From Sorghum bicolor (lineage: Eukaryota; Streptophyta; Magnoliopsida; Poales; Poaceae): a stretch of 64,000 bases of DNA. The stretch's first letter is position 1. Each line of letters opens with the position of its first letter. The notes under the pieces are model-generated. The model was given only the letters and a program-made list of their open reading frames with translations, was not told the DNA's origin and did no database searches. A program made the translations under genes and the position numbers. The stretch spans positions 21,292,294 to 21,356,293 of the forward strand of contig NC_012877.2 of assembly GCF_000003195.3 (NCBI RefSeq). Reading direction: 5' to 3'. Below, piece after piece: positions 1 to 10,761 of the stretch.

Positions 1-456
1 TTCGGGTACCCTAGTTGGAAGCCTTGTATCTTACTAACAATGCCAAAACAGTACAAGGTTCTTTTGTAACAGTTGTAGTATAGTTTGTATACTACAATAC
101 TTGTTAAAGTGGCCAAGTCTGAATCTCCATCTAAGCATCTCCAATATGAGCCACAAGATTGAATCTGCTGCAATTTCCAGCATTTCAAATTTCTAAGTGT
201 GGAAATGCAGTTCATCACGTTGGCATTCCGCGTTCTCCAAATTTTGTTCAACAACTTGCTTGGGTCCCAATATAAAAGTTGGAGTATATATTGTGGCCAA
301 GATCATATCAAAAGATGACACCAGTTTGACTTCGTTTTGGTCATCAATTTTGTGTTCTGCTAATCACTATCAATACATTGACACTCGTGACTTGGCATCT
401 AATTATCTACTAATCTACAACTCTAATGACAATGAAACCTTAATCGAAGTTGGAGA
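1..456 (+). other. Unassigned 3' internal tail of element F
   Basis: No protein family is recognisable here. The stretch ends in a purine-rich run (about 441-456, GAAGTTGGAGAG at its end) directly before TGTCAAGAG, which I take as the start of a long LTR. That arrangement fits the untranslated 3' tail and polypurine tract of the Del/Tekay-like element whose LTR follows. A 90-codon open frame at 197-469 runs across the proposed LTR border and has no recognisable motif, so I do not call it a gene. It could also be unrelated sequence if the LTR starts elsewhere. Confidence 0.35.
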
Positions 457-3400
457 GTGTCAAGAGTAGAGCAATCTTCGTTTTTGGTCCATGTCCAAAT
501 TCGGTCCAGATACGGTCCAAATCGGCTTCCCACGTCGGCCACACGGTCACCCGCCACGTGCTCGGCGAAATGCGTCAAAGGGCAACGCGTGTCCTGGACG
601 TGTCCTCCATGCGGTGACCGCGCCCCCACCATTGCTGCACATGTGCTGGTGCTCCATCTCACGTTGGGACAGCCAGAAGCGCTCTCCACTTCCTCATTCA
701 CTCGCCTCCACCTTCCCTCCACTCCCTCCGGCTCTATGTGTCTCTCCAAACTCCCATACTCCTGCTCTCTCCCTCTGTCCGCCATGGACAAGAAGCCGAG
801 CTCCATGGCCGACCTCCACCGATCACTCCCTGCTGTACCTCGAGGTCCAACCATGGCAGCGAATAGCTCTAGAGCTACGCGGCTTTCCGTGTCCCTCCTC
901 CACCCATTTACTGCTGGTGCCACCTCCGGTGGAAATCGAAACCGGTTTCCTCTGTTCGAAAAGGAGACAAGAGGAAAGCTCGGGTTAGAATAAGAAACAA
1001 CCCAGGGTTCCAGATGCGAAGCCAAGACTCATATGAATAGTATTTATGAGCTGTGGCGTGATTCATGGCAAATCCAGGGTCTAAGGTGCAAGATCTGTTT
1101 TCCTTTTATGTTGTTTTTGCAGATTTCATGGATGAACTTTGGAAAGGCATAGAAATTCGTAGAAAAGTCATAAAATAGCAAATGTGGACTTTTTGGAATC
1201 CTTGTGAAATTCTCTATGCAGTAGATCTATAATATGCTATGTTTTAGTTTGAAGTTTTAACGGTAAAAATAGATTAATGCAGTTCGGTTTTAATTTATTG
1301 TTATATTTGTCTTTTTCATAACCACTGTATTATTGCTCAAATAAATGTGACAATATTGTGACGATATTGTCATATGATATGTGATGTCTGGTAAAACTTT
1401 CATGAATTTACGAATGACGGATTAAGAGTTATAAAAATAACAATTGCTCTGTGTTGCTTTGCTCCTATTCTGAGTGGATCTGCATGTTTATATTGTTTGG
1501 CTCAGTTAGGTTGTGAATCATGCCTGGATGAAAATATATGAGTTGTAGTACTTTTCATAAGCTTTCCATCAAGCTAAATAGCATAATTTTTGGTCAAGCA
1601 TATGTTTGGTTATAGTAGTTTAAATTATTATTTCAGTTTCTGTCTAAACACAGACAGGGATGCATTGTTTGTTATGTAAGACCTTGATAGTTGTAGATTT
1701 AGCTCTAGATGTTTATAATAAAGTTGTTCACAATTTAGTAATCTTTCTATAAAGTACATAACCATAATTTATGGGCATATGAAACTCAAGTTATGGCTGT
1801 TTAATGTGGCATGATAGATTCTGTCCATGATTTGAACACAGATGTCTTCATAGGGCTTGATAAATGGTTTATAATTATAAATAAAAATATGAAAATGGAA
1901 AATGTTGGTCCCGTACAATTATATGATATTGTTGTATCATGTTGACATGTAATATGGTCATGTGTTTGAAGAAAATATGATTTGTGCATTTATCTTGTTC
2001 TCACATGGTTAACTGCAATAGCAAATTGTCTTTTTCATAGATATTGCTATGCTTATTCAAATGCAGTGAAATTTGTGCAGTAGACGACAGATGTTATGTA
2101 GAAGCTACTGTAATTTTTGTAGAATTTACTGTGCATGTTTGGTATATGTTCTTCAATTCACCTTATTATCCAAATAAATTAAGAAATGCATTAAATAAAT
2201 TTATTTGGTAATGACCACTATGTTTTATGGTGTTCTTTAGATATGTGCAAACTGTTAGTAATAATGGTTTTGTTAAAATGCATGTTTGAAACATAAGTTA
2301 ATAATTAATTGTTTGCAATTATTGTTTCTGGACAGTTTGTGGAACTGTTTGGATTACAATATGTAAATGATGTTTTCTGAGAATCTTGTTTATAGAAATG
2401 TTGTAGATAATTCAGTTATCTACCTTCTGTTAAAATTTGGTAGTATTTTACCTTATGGTTTGTGAGTTATGTCTGTTCAAAGTTTGATTCCAGAAATGGC
2501 TGCTCTCTGTTTGTCAGGGACAGATTCTGGAAATTTATAATTTTGACCAGCTTAAGTTGAGAATCATGCTTTTATGTCTAAATATAATATGTAGATAATT
2601 TCTTAAGCTTTCCATAATGTCTTCTTGTATGTCGTTTCGAGTTGTGTAACTCCAGTTATGATTTATTTTCTCAGCTGCTGTTAACAGTCCTAAACATGGC
2701 AGATTCCTTGTATTGCTGTTGCTTGGTATATTGCTATGTATGACTCATGCCTTTGATAACAGCCAAGTTAATACACCTATGATATTGTGAAACATGTATG
2801 CCATGCCTGATATACTTGGTTGCATTCTTTTCTATCTTAGTATGTTGGTTGTGTAATCATTAAGTTGAGCAATGAGATGTGCTTAAGTATGTTTAGTGTA
2901 ACCACACTCTTGCCATGCTTCTTGTGTGTGATGCTTTGTCTATTGCACTTCTATGTGTTCATACACTTGTATCTTGCATCTCATTTAGGTACGCTAGATA
3001 AACCACATGAAGAACGTGATGGCGGACCTATCGGGATGATGGAAGGACTACACAAGTGTTGCGAACTTGGGTGTCGTCAAGACGGTGCAAGCTAACTTAC
3101 TGACTTGTGTCGGATTCCAGGCAAGCCTCGGAGCATTCTAAGTCTCCTACCCTCTCTTTTTATAAAAGCACAAGAGTATAACTTTATATGATGCATTAGG
3201 TGATAGGAGTTCAATGAAACCGTTGGTGCATATATTCCTACCTTGTCCACTATATAAAACTACCTGATCCCTTACTAGTATAAGGAAGACGTTCTATGCT
3301 TAGCTATGCTTAGCTCGGTAGAAGCCGGGTGATTTTCTGTCACCTGCGAGAGATAGGTGGATACCTGATCACGGTTGGCTATATTTGCTATCGTGAAAAA

Positions 3401-4660
3401 TAACCATGTGCTAATAATGAATTTGAGACTGGGCGACTTATCACGCATTAAAGTGCAGCAACAAGGCATGGAGGTCTTGGGTGTGAATCTATCCCCATCT
3501 GTGTCGATTAAGGACCGATACGCTGTACGTCCTCGTGTCATGTTGAACGCATGCCTACCACTTAGTTGGCCAGATAAGTCGTTCCAACCGCGAAGCCTAC
3601 GAGTGCAACTCAGGCCGGATACCCCGTTCTGTATGAGTGCGCACCCCGGTTGGTAGCAAGGATGTGCGGGGAGTCAATGGCGTAAGCCCAAGGTGTCAGG
3701 TTAGAGTCCTGCCCTGGCAGATTGGCGGTCCCTGGGGGTGCGGCGCTGGACGGACCCGCGAATTGGTCCGGAGTTGTGCTAAAGGTGATCCGAGCTGCCC
3801 TCGCGAGGTATGCTTGGGTGAGTGCTAGGAATACCCCTCCAGCTGGATAGGAATCGATTCGAATCGCCGTCTCTCCCGGATAGTGAGAACTTGACTCGAG
3901 CAGCGGCAACGTAGATACACTAAATGAAACATAATGGTTATGATGATGATGATGGCTACATTATAAATCGGATATGGTTATTAATGTGATGCTTAATAAT
4001 CTAGTGATTGCTATAGAATAGGTGCAAAATCTAGCTATGGTAGCTTAACTGAACTTGATACTAAAATATTGACTAAAAGGTTGAAAGTAAGGACTCATGA
4101 TAGTAATGCTCTTTTTGGAAAAGTTATGCTATCCAACCAACTCCACCAAATAGCCTTGCATATCCTTGAGAGTCTTTTATTTTCTCTCCTGTCGGGTAAG
4201 TCTACCTGAGTACATTCGAGTACTCAGGGTTTATCCCACCATGTTGCAGGTGAAGTCTTCAGTCTGCTAAAGATGGTGGCTAACAGCCGGTGGGCTCGGT
4301 GATTCCATATAATGTTCTCATTTATATGCTTTTGTCGGAGGATGTCACTTATGCTAGCAAAGTATTTATAACTTATGTTATTATAATCATTTGAAAGCTA
4401 TGTTGTTTTCTAATCGATTTGGAAAATCCAAACTTGTACTTTTATTTGTGAACTCCTTTGTAATATTATTTCCGCTGCAAATCTCCATGTATGTGATGTG
4501 TATTTGCTTAATCATGCGATCTTGGTGTAAAGTTGATTTACCGAGGTCCTTCGTGACACTCGGCAGACTACCGGGTTTATATAAGTGAGAGTATGCGCGT
4601 GTCAACGTGTTAAACAGGGACAGTCGTACTTAAGCTTGTATAAATTGGGCGGTTCTGTCA
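457..4660 (+). mobile_element. Long LTR (about 4.2 kb) of Del/Tekay-like element F
   Basis: The right edge is firm. The LTR ends in ...TTCTGTCA at 4660, and from 4662 the sequence reads in frame as another element's integrase. The left edge (TGTCAAGAG at 457, after a purine run) is tentative. The block at about 3100-3910 closely resembles 20230-20990 in the LTR of element D: shared landmarks include CGGAGCATTCTAAGTCTCC, a GAACGCATGCCT motif and CTCCCGGATAGTGAGAACTTGAC. That places it in the same long-LTR lineage. It has no coding potential that I trust; the open frames at 423-1025 overlap on both strands of a GC-rich patch and look accidental. It may be a 3' LTR whose body lies left of the window. 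Confidence 0.7.
3157..3168 (+). promoter_or_regulatory. Candidate TATA box of LTR F
   Basis: TTTTTATAAAAG lies inside the long LTR, at the start of the block that is conserved with LTR D. A TATA box followed by the conserved segment fits a U3/R border here, which would give a U3 of about 2.7 kb. LTR D has no equally good match at the homologous place, so this is a weak call. Confidence 0.35.
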
Positions 4661-4661
4661 C

Positions 4662-4838
4662 ATGGTACTCAAGTGGAAAACAAGCCAAGAAGGAGCGCAC
4701 AAGTTATCCACACCTTGGGAAGGACCCTTTGTGGTCACCGAAGTCACACGCCCTACATCTTACAGACTGGCGTACCTAGACGGAATGCGCCTGCCTAACT
4801 CCTGGCACATAGACAAACTGCGTCGTTTTTACCCATAA
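4662..4838 (+). pseudogene. Integrase C-terminal end of element E
   Basis: The frame opens as MVLKW directly after the end of LTR F, runs 58 codons and stops with TAA at 4836-4838. It contains the hallmarks of a Ty3/gypsy integrase C-terminal domain: a K-L-S-x-P-W-E-G-P-F stretch at about residues 14-23, then a T-Y/S-Y-R-L-A segment and a closing L-R-R-F-Y-P. In intact elements the preceding residues are usually GD, so F appears to have landed between the D and M codons of this domain. The upstream zinc-binding and catalytic core are not in the window. This is a fragment with no independent function. Confidence 0.85.
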
Positions 4839-5250
4839 GTTCCAGTGCATTTCGTTTGTAAATCTCTTATGATCAGCAGTAATAAAATTTTCCTTTCTTG
4901 CTTTATACCTCTTTTATATGCAGAACTCTCGACAAGTGCAACAATCTCCTTTCAGGACAAAGGTCCTTAAGGGTTACTAACCCGACTCAGTGATACATCA
5001 CTCAGGCAACATAACAGTGCTCAAAAACCATGGTCACGATAAATCAATCTTTATTACAAACTTTATATACAAAGTTTACAATAAAAATCCCTCCGGGCGG
5101 TCCCTAGTCTACTCCTACAGACTACTCTACTGGCCTACAGCTCGGGCTGATCACCCGCATGGCCTTGCCGCCCAGTCGAAGGGGTCGGGGCCACTGGCGT
5201 CTGGCTGGTCGAGACCGCAGGCGTCGTCCGGCAACGGACGCTCCCGACAA
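4839..5250. other. Gap between pol stop and antisense gene of element E
   Basis: About 410 nt separate the pol stop from the stop codon of the convergent antisense gene. It contains AT-rich sequence and an ordinary-looking pol 3' tail. I see no ORF, tandem repeat or clear signal in it. Composition turns sharply GC-rich from about 5090 onward, where the antisense gene begins. Confidence 0.5.
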
Positions 5251-8200
5251 CTACCTGGCCGACCTATCTGACCCGCACTGGTCGGGGGGAGTCGCTGTCC
5301 CGCAGAGGTTGATGTCGCCGATCACTGTTGACGACAGATCAAGCAGACCAACACGAAGGTCGTCTGCCTCCCGTGGACCAACATCCTTGGGATACCCGCT
5401 CTCCAGTCGAGATAAGTCAACCAAGGGGTAGTGGGCGCGCACCATGCTGAGGACGTGCGCGCCGGCGAATTCCTCGGTGTCCTTAACAAACTGCTGAAGC
5501 CAGTCCCACGCTCACTGCGCCTTCTCAACCAGGGTCAGCTTCGGCGCGCGGGGCTGGTCTTCAGGGAGCTCGGGGCTGATCAAGTCAAGAACCGAGGCCA
5601 CTACTTTCCAGAGCTTGATGCAGTTGGCCTTCCAGGAGTCCCGGTCCTTGATCAGCTCGTTGAGGTGCTTGTTGGTATTTACTTTGAGCACTGTGAACCA
5701 AGCAGGATGTTAGTGTACACACAAGAAAAGGAATGATTGAGTACTAAAAAAAGGGTTCTCACCAGCCAACTCCCGACTCTTGTTGCTTAGCTCCTCACCA
5801 GCTCGGCTCTCGGCCTCCAGCGCGCCGGCACGCTCCTGGTCGAGCCTCTCCTTTTCTTGCCGGAGGCGCGCAACCTCCTCCTCCAAGTCTGCTGGAGCAA
5901 TTTCTGGTCAACAAAAACGACCATACGGTTATATACAACTGCTCGGAATGCATGACTGACCTTTCCTTTCCCGATCCTTGTCGGCTAACCGCCGATTGAG
6001 GTCGAACAGGCGCTCTTCCTGAGCACACGTCTCGGCCGTCTTCTCCTCGGCCTCCGACCAAAGACGGTCTACCTCTGCGGATAGGGCCTTGTTCTCGGCC
6101 ATGATCTCCTCAATCTGGTCGAAGCACCTTTTCCGGTACTTCGCCGTTTTCATTGCGCCCTACAGGAATCACGCATTAAAGTAAGCAATAGTGCATATAC
6201 ATCTCGAGCAGAGTGCAAGACCACTTACCTTAACCTCATCAACAAGACGCTTAGCTGCGCGCTCCACCCTCGCGACCTCCTCCGTCTCCATGAGTTCTTC
6301 ATGACCAATAAAATGGTCCCCACGTTGGCGCCGCATGTAAACGTGTTGGCGACCATCATGGGGATGACCTTGGATTTCTTCCACTTCGTCGTCGGAGGCC
6401 GCCCGGGTCTCTTCGCCCTCCGCGCTACCCCTAGCCGTGGTCACAGGCATTACCAGACCCTGATCTCGTCTAGGGGAGCCCTTTGGTGAAGAGGCCTCTG
6501 CTCGGGGTGGAGTTGGGACCCTCTTCCCTTCAGAAGGTGGGGTAGTCGGAGCTCTGTCTTCCTCCTCCGCGACACTGCTCGGGGGAGGCGTCCTCACAGT
6601 CTCATCACCCCTTACAGGGGTGCTCGCTCAGGTCCTCGTCGGAGCCAGGTGCTCCTCGGCACTCTCAGCCGCGGTCACCATCGCGGGCTGCTCCTCGGGT
6701 TGCTCCTGGCGTCCTGCTGCGCTGCATCTTCGACGACAGCCGCCGGCTCGGCTGTCCTCTGGCCAGCGACATTGTCGGGATCAACGTCAGACGCCGCACT
6801 AAAAGAAATACGACATTTCACCAATGTCAAAAGCTGCCGCAACAACACAAAGACAATATAATAATCGGAGGAAGTGTCAAAGAGAGATTGTTCAACTTAC
6901 AGATCAGAGTGCCTGTGCGTCGCTGTAAAGACCCTCCTCCTGGTCCCACCGGTCGCCGCTGCCACCTCTGTCACCCCAAGACGCGTCGGCTCGGTGCGAG
7001 GGGCAGGGGGGTCACTAGCCGCCCGGTCGCTAGTGATCGATGCGACGTCCGGACGACTGTGCGACCTTCAGACCAAAGAAGGCGCGGCTTCCACTTCCTC
7101 GTCGTCGTCGGCGGCGATCCTGACGAGCCGACAACGCTTCGGATCTTGACTGCTCTCCGCTGGCAGCGCCTCCGCAGGAGATGGATCCACCACCAGTGGC
7201 CTTTTTCCTGCCACCCTGTCCTCGATGGTCGGGGCGGAGCGGTTCTGTTCCTCCTCACTGCTGGTGTATTGAGGACACCGAGTAGCATCACCCTCTGGTG
7301 GGTCCATCCCCGTAGGATTTTCCATACCAGGTGCCAGTGACACGTACACTGCGCACCGGTCAACGTCTCCAATCTATAATAGAATCAATGACAAGTCATA
7401 AACTAAGAATAAACAGTATTCACACAGTAGTACTAGTCAATAAAAAGATCAATTTACCTTGGGGGCTGGTCGTCCCAACTTGAAGGCGTGCATCCGATCA
7501 CTGCTTCGAACGAAGTTATCATCTGTTAAGTTGAACAGCTCGTTCATTAGCTGCTGCACCTCCATCTTCTCCAGGCCATCGGGGCTCATCCTGGTCGGGT
7601 CCTGGCTACTCGCGTACTCGTACGCTGAGTGTACCCTCCTATGGCAGGGCATCACCCGACGCACAATGAAGTTCCCGACCACTCCTGGCCCGTCTAGGCG
7701 GGACCAGTCGATCAGGCTCATCAGATCCGCCACCTGCCCAGCGAATTCTGGGCGGTCCGTCCAGCTGACCCTCTTCTCGGGGATGTAGCCCACGTCGCAG
7801 AACGTGGCGCTGCCCGGCTCTTCCCTGATGTAGAACCACTTCTTGTACCATTCGGTCAAAGAGGTGTTCCATGGGCAGATGAGATACCGGTTCTTCATCC
7901 CGTCGCGCAGATTGAGGTATACTCCACCTGCAATCTTGGAGACTCCAACTGCCCCCTTTTTCCTTAGACAGAAAAGATAACGGAAGAGGTCAAAGTGTGG
8001 CTCTATTCCAACATAGGCCTCGCACAAGTGAATGAAGGTGGAAATAAGAAGAATAGAGTTCGGGTGCAAGTTGCAGATCCCGATCTCATAGTAAAGAAGA
8101 AGGCCCTGGAAGAAAGGATGGACGGGAATCCTAAAACCCCGATTGAAGAAATCTTCAAAAACGACAATCTCACCGGCGCGGGGGTCGGGGTAGCTTTCTC

Positions 8201-8339
8201 CTTCCGGCGCCCTCCAGCCGCCGAGCTCTTGGTTATGCAGCAGGCCGACGAGGTCGTTGAGGGACCTCGTGCTGCTCCGGGACTTTTTCCACTCCTTCGC
8301 CATCAAATCGGCCCTTTTCTTCGAATGACTCTTCGCCAT
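5251..8339 (-). pseudogene. Antisense spliced gene of element E: Transposase_28-like N-terminus and coiled-coil C-terminus
   Basis: Six exons can be read on the - strand with consensus GT/AG borders: 8339-7458, 7373-6901, 6798-6229, 6159-5961, 5903-5763 and 5690-5251. Exon 1 (294 codons, start ATG at 8339) resembles the 'putative gypsy type transposon' family (Pfam Transposase_28): a basic start, then an F-F-x-R-G-F-R-I-P-V-H-P-F block near residues 65-77 and a W-Y-K-K-W-F motif. Exon 2 is acidic and Pro/Ser-rich. Exons 3-5 give a charged linker and a heptad-like coiled coil, and exon 6 a helical tail ending at 5251. Two stops break the frame, TGA at about 7068 in exon 2 and TGA in exon 6 near 5520 where an Arg codon is expected, so it is a pseudogene. 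GC content is far above that of the neighbouring LTRs. The role of these antisense proteins is unknown; the splice model is inference. Confidence 0.75.
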
Positions 8340-9089
8340 TGACGATTGAAGAAAAGATTGGGTGCTGGAGAATGTGGATGGAAGTTGAAGGAGGTAGGAA
8401 TGGCAAGAGCAGAAGGTTTGAAGGCAAAGGCAGGGTAAAGATTATGGGCGCTGCGTTGAGCTTTTTATAAACAACAGCTCCACCTCTTCCACTTCCCGCA
8501 TTCTTGGGAAGTGGGTGGGTCCTACGGCGGATGCGGCATTTCGGTTTTCAATAATTACTGGCAGTTAATATGATGGCTTTTTTGCATAATTGGTGGTTTC
8601 CTTTTCTTGAACCATGCAAAGAGCAGTTGCACAGTTACCAAGCGCACCTTTTTATGCAACCGTCTGACAATACGACAGGATGCCTTGTTACATCACGCAT
8701 TAATGCGGCGAGATGCTTTTTTCCAAAAGACAAGTAGATTTAGTGGAGGACTGTGTATGACCTTCCTGGGGACTGTACCGAGCACTTTATGCTCGGGGAC
8801 TGGTCGATCAGTCCACTAATTTGAGAACCTTGGGACTATACCAACCACCGAGCACTATACGCTCGAGGACTGGTCGACCAGCCCACCAAATTTGAGAGTT
8901 TGGAGATTGTACCGACCACAAAGCGTTACATGCTCGGGGACTGGTTGACTAGTCCGTTTCGGCTGGTCGACTAGTCAGTTAGCCTGTTCCATTGCAGACG
9001 AGCATGATATGCTCGGGGACTGGTAAATATTATTTTTTAGACCTTGCTACAAGGCTCATACTTCGCCTTCCAGCAAGCTCGGGGACTAC
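8340..9089 (+). other. 3' noncoding region of element E, left half
   Basis: This is the upstream, promoter-side flank of the antisense gene and also the sense 3' untranslated region of E. From 8760 it fills with repeats of an 11-nt motif, described separately. The two short open frames here (8607-8819 and 8992-9189) run through the repeats or into A1 and are not genes. Confidence 0.55.
8791..9087 (+). repeat. Repeated GCTCGGGGACT motif, polypurine-tract-like
   Basis: GCTCGGGGACT, or a one-base variant, occurs at 8791, 8861 (GCTCGAGGACT), 8932, 9011 and 9077. Beyond A1 it recurs at 17486 and 17763. The last copy sits three bases before the 3' LTR and is the presumptive polypurine tract. The first four copies are 70, 71 and 79 nt apart and are each followed by a T/G-GGTC-GA-type stretch, so the unit is longer than the motif. 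The upstream copies look like decayed tandem duplications of the tract region. Confidence 0.75.
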
Positions 9090-9094
9090 ATCGG

Positions 9095-10746
9095 TGTTGG
9101 GTATTCTTAACATCATTACTAAAAGTAGACTAAGTTCTAAATCTAGCAACGGTGCCAAAAATGCCAAACCTATCCCTCACACCACTTAAGCCAAGTTGTC
9201 ATCCCCAGCATGACATGAGAGACGCGGTATTGAAATATGCAATTGCTCTTCTAAATAAATAATGAATGGGATCTGCAAGCGCACAGATTAATACCGATGC
9301 AGCATTTTAACCGGGAAGTATTCCAGGTATCGTTATTTATATTTTTACCACTGGGAAGGGATTAGCAATCATCACTATTGATTACAGAATAAAATATGAG
9401 ATTGAGCATCTATCATTGCATGTATAATTGAGAACATTATATCTAACTCTTCATACAGGGATAAGTGTCACATAAAGGATATATGAAATAATAATAGTGA
9501 CAAAGATAATTAATCTGATCTAGCCACATAATAAATATGATAAGCACCTCAATTAGATACTCTAGAAAGTCATTAGCATGGTATTAGAACGAACTACAAG
9601 AATATTCCCTAAGTTATTCTCAACTATATAGTCTAGCATTATCATAGTTAGTGCAACATACCTAGCAATCATTGCGAGACAAGACTACGCCCATGCATAG
9701 TGATATTAGCAAGGAATATGAGAAACATAGCAATCACTCCCCTGTAATAATGTTGCTCTGCCAACCCAATACACGAGAGGGGGACTATATAAGAATCAAT
9801 GAAGCTGTCACTATCACGAACCACCCCACGATCTGGCATATTGGGTACAATCGCAGATAAATACGGTATAAGCACCACGCCTACACAATATCTATCATTT
9901 ACCCATGGATCCGATGGATAAACGCTATACGATCCTAAGCATGTATATAGATCGTATCTAACTAAGCCAAGTACATAACTATGATAAACTAAGAACAATA
10001 TAATCTTGAATATAAGCAAGTAGAGCAAAGTCATAAGCAATATATTGAAGTAGAACAAAGTCATATTCATAATATTGAAGAACAAAGATAATTAGAAAGC
10101 AATTAGAAGCACAATTAGAGAATTACCAAGAATCCTCCTGACAGATCCGGAAACCAATCGAAGATTGACTCCTTCTAGTTCTAATCCTATGTAGCTATGC
10201 TAATCTAGATATCTAATTGATGTGGTGGCTCTAATATTGATCAGAGGCTTCTTCTCCCTTGATGGAACAATGAATTAGGGTTGAGAGGCTCTCTCCTCTA
10301 GGGGCCAGGGGGTCTGGTTTTATAGTCCCTTCAAGTGAATATGGGCCCTTGGATCAAACCGACATAGATTGTATGGTTTAGATTCATCCTTTAGGTCGGC
10401 GGAGATCTCCCGCAAAGCAGAGTCCTGTTTGGACTCCAACAGGGGGCGGGCGCCCAGTAGGACAAGGCGGGCGCCCTGCCTCTAGCCCCGTTTCGCCTCC
10501 GCTTCGGTCTCGTGGCTTCTGGAGTCTTCTAGATGTAAGATAATTGCGCAACACGTTAATACCTTTACGTAATCCTGACATGTGGGCCTTTCTTCCATAT
10601 TTCCTGATAACCCCCTGCAGAAATAGACAAACACCAAAACTCATGGAATTCTGTCAGATAAAACCCTAAGTCTAGATCTTAATTTCATTTGGATCCTTTT
10701 CTTTATTTATTTGATAATTAAATTTGATACTTAAGGACCGTCAACA
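9095..10746 (-). repeat. 3' LTR of A1
   Basis: Because the element lies on the - strand, this left copy is the downstream LTR. The U3 half (about 10320-10746) is shared with B, A2, G and H and holds a TATA box, read on + as TTTTATAGTCC at 10318-10328, and two GGGCGGGCGCCC copies at about 10444-10478. The remaining half is the A-type R-U5. Short open frames on both strands around 9670-10085 recur in every A-type LTR and look like LTR sequence, not genes. Confidence 0.93.
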
Positions 10747-10761
10747 AACTCCCCCAAGCTT
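10747..10761 (-). promoter_or_regulatory. Polypurine tract of A1
   Basis: On the - strand this reads AAGCTTGGGGGAGTT and abuts the TGTTGACGG start of the downstream LTR. It is the expected priming site for plus-strand DNA synthesis. The same tract occurs at the matching border in B (29083), A2 (46356), G (54228) and H (57895). Confidence 0.8.

Noticed and set aside
423..1025. Open frames on both strands of a GC-rich patch (457-993 +, 423-1025 -)
   Set aside because: Three overlapping frames on both strands, Ser/Pro/Arg-rich with no motif, inside the LTR of F. GC-rich sequence produces such frames by chance.
9669..10085. 138-codon - strand frame found in A-type LTRs (also at 16312-16728 and 45278-45694)
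   Set aside because: Its recurrence only reflects the repeated LTR. It is hydrophobic because the DNA is AT-rich, lies in R-U5, and A2's other LTR has it truncated.
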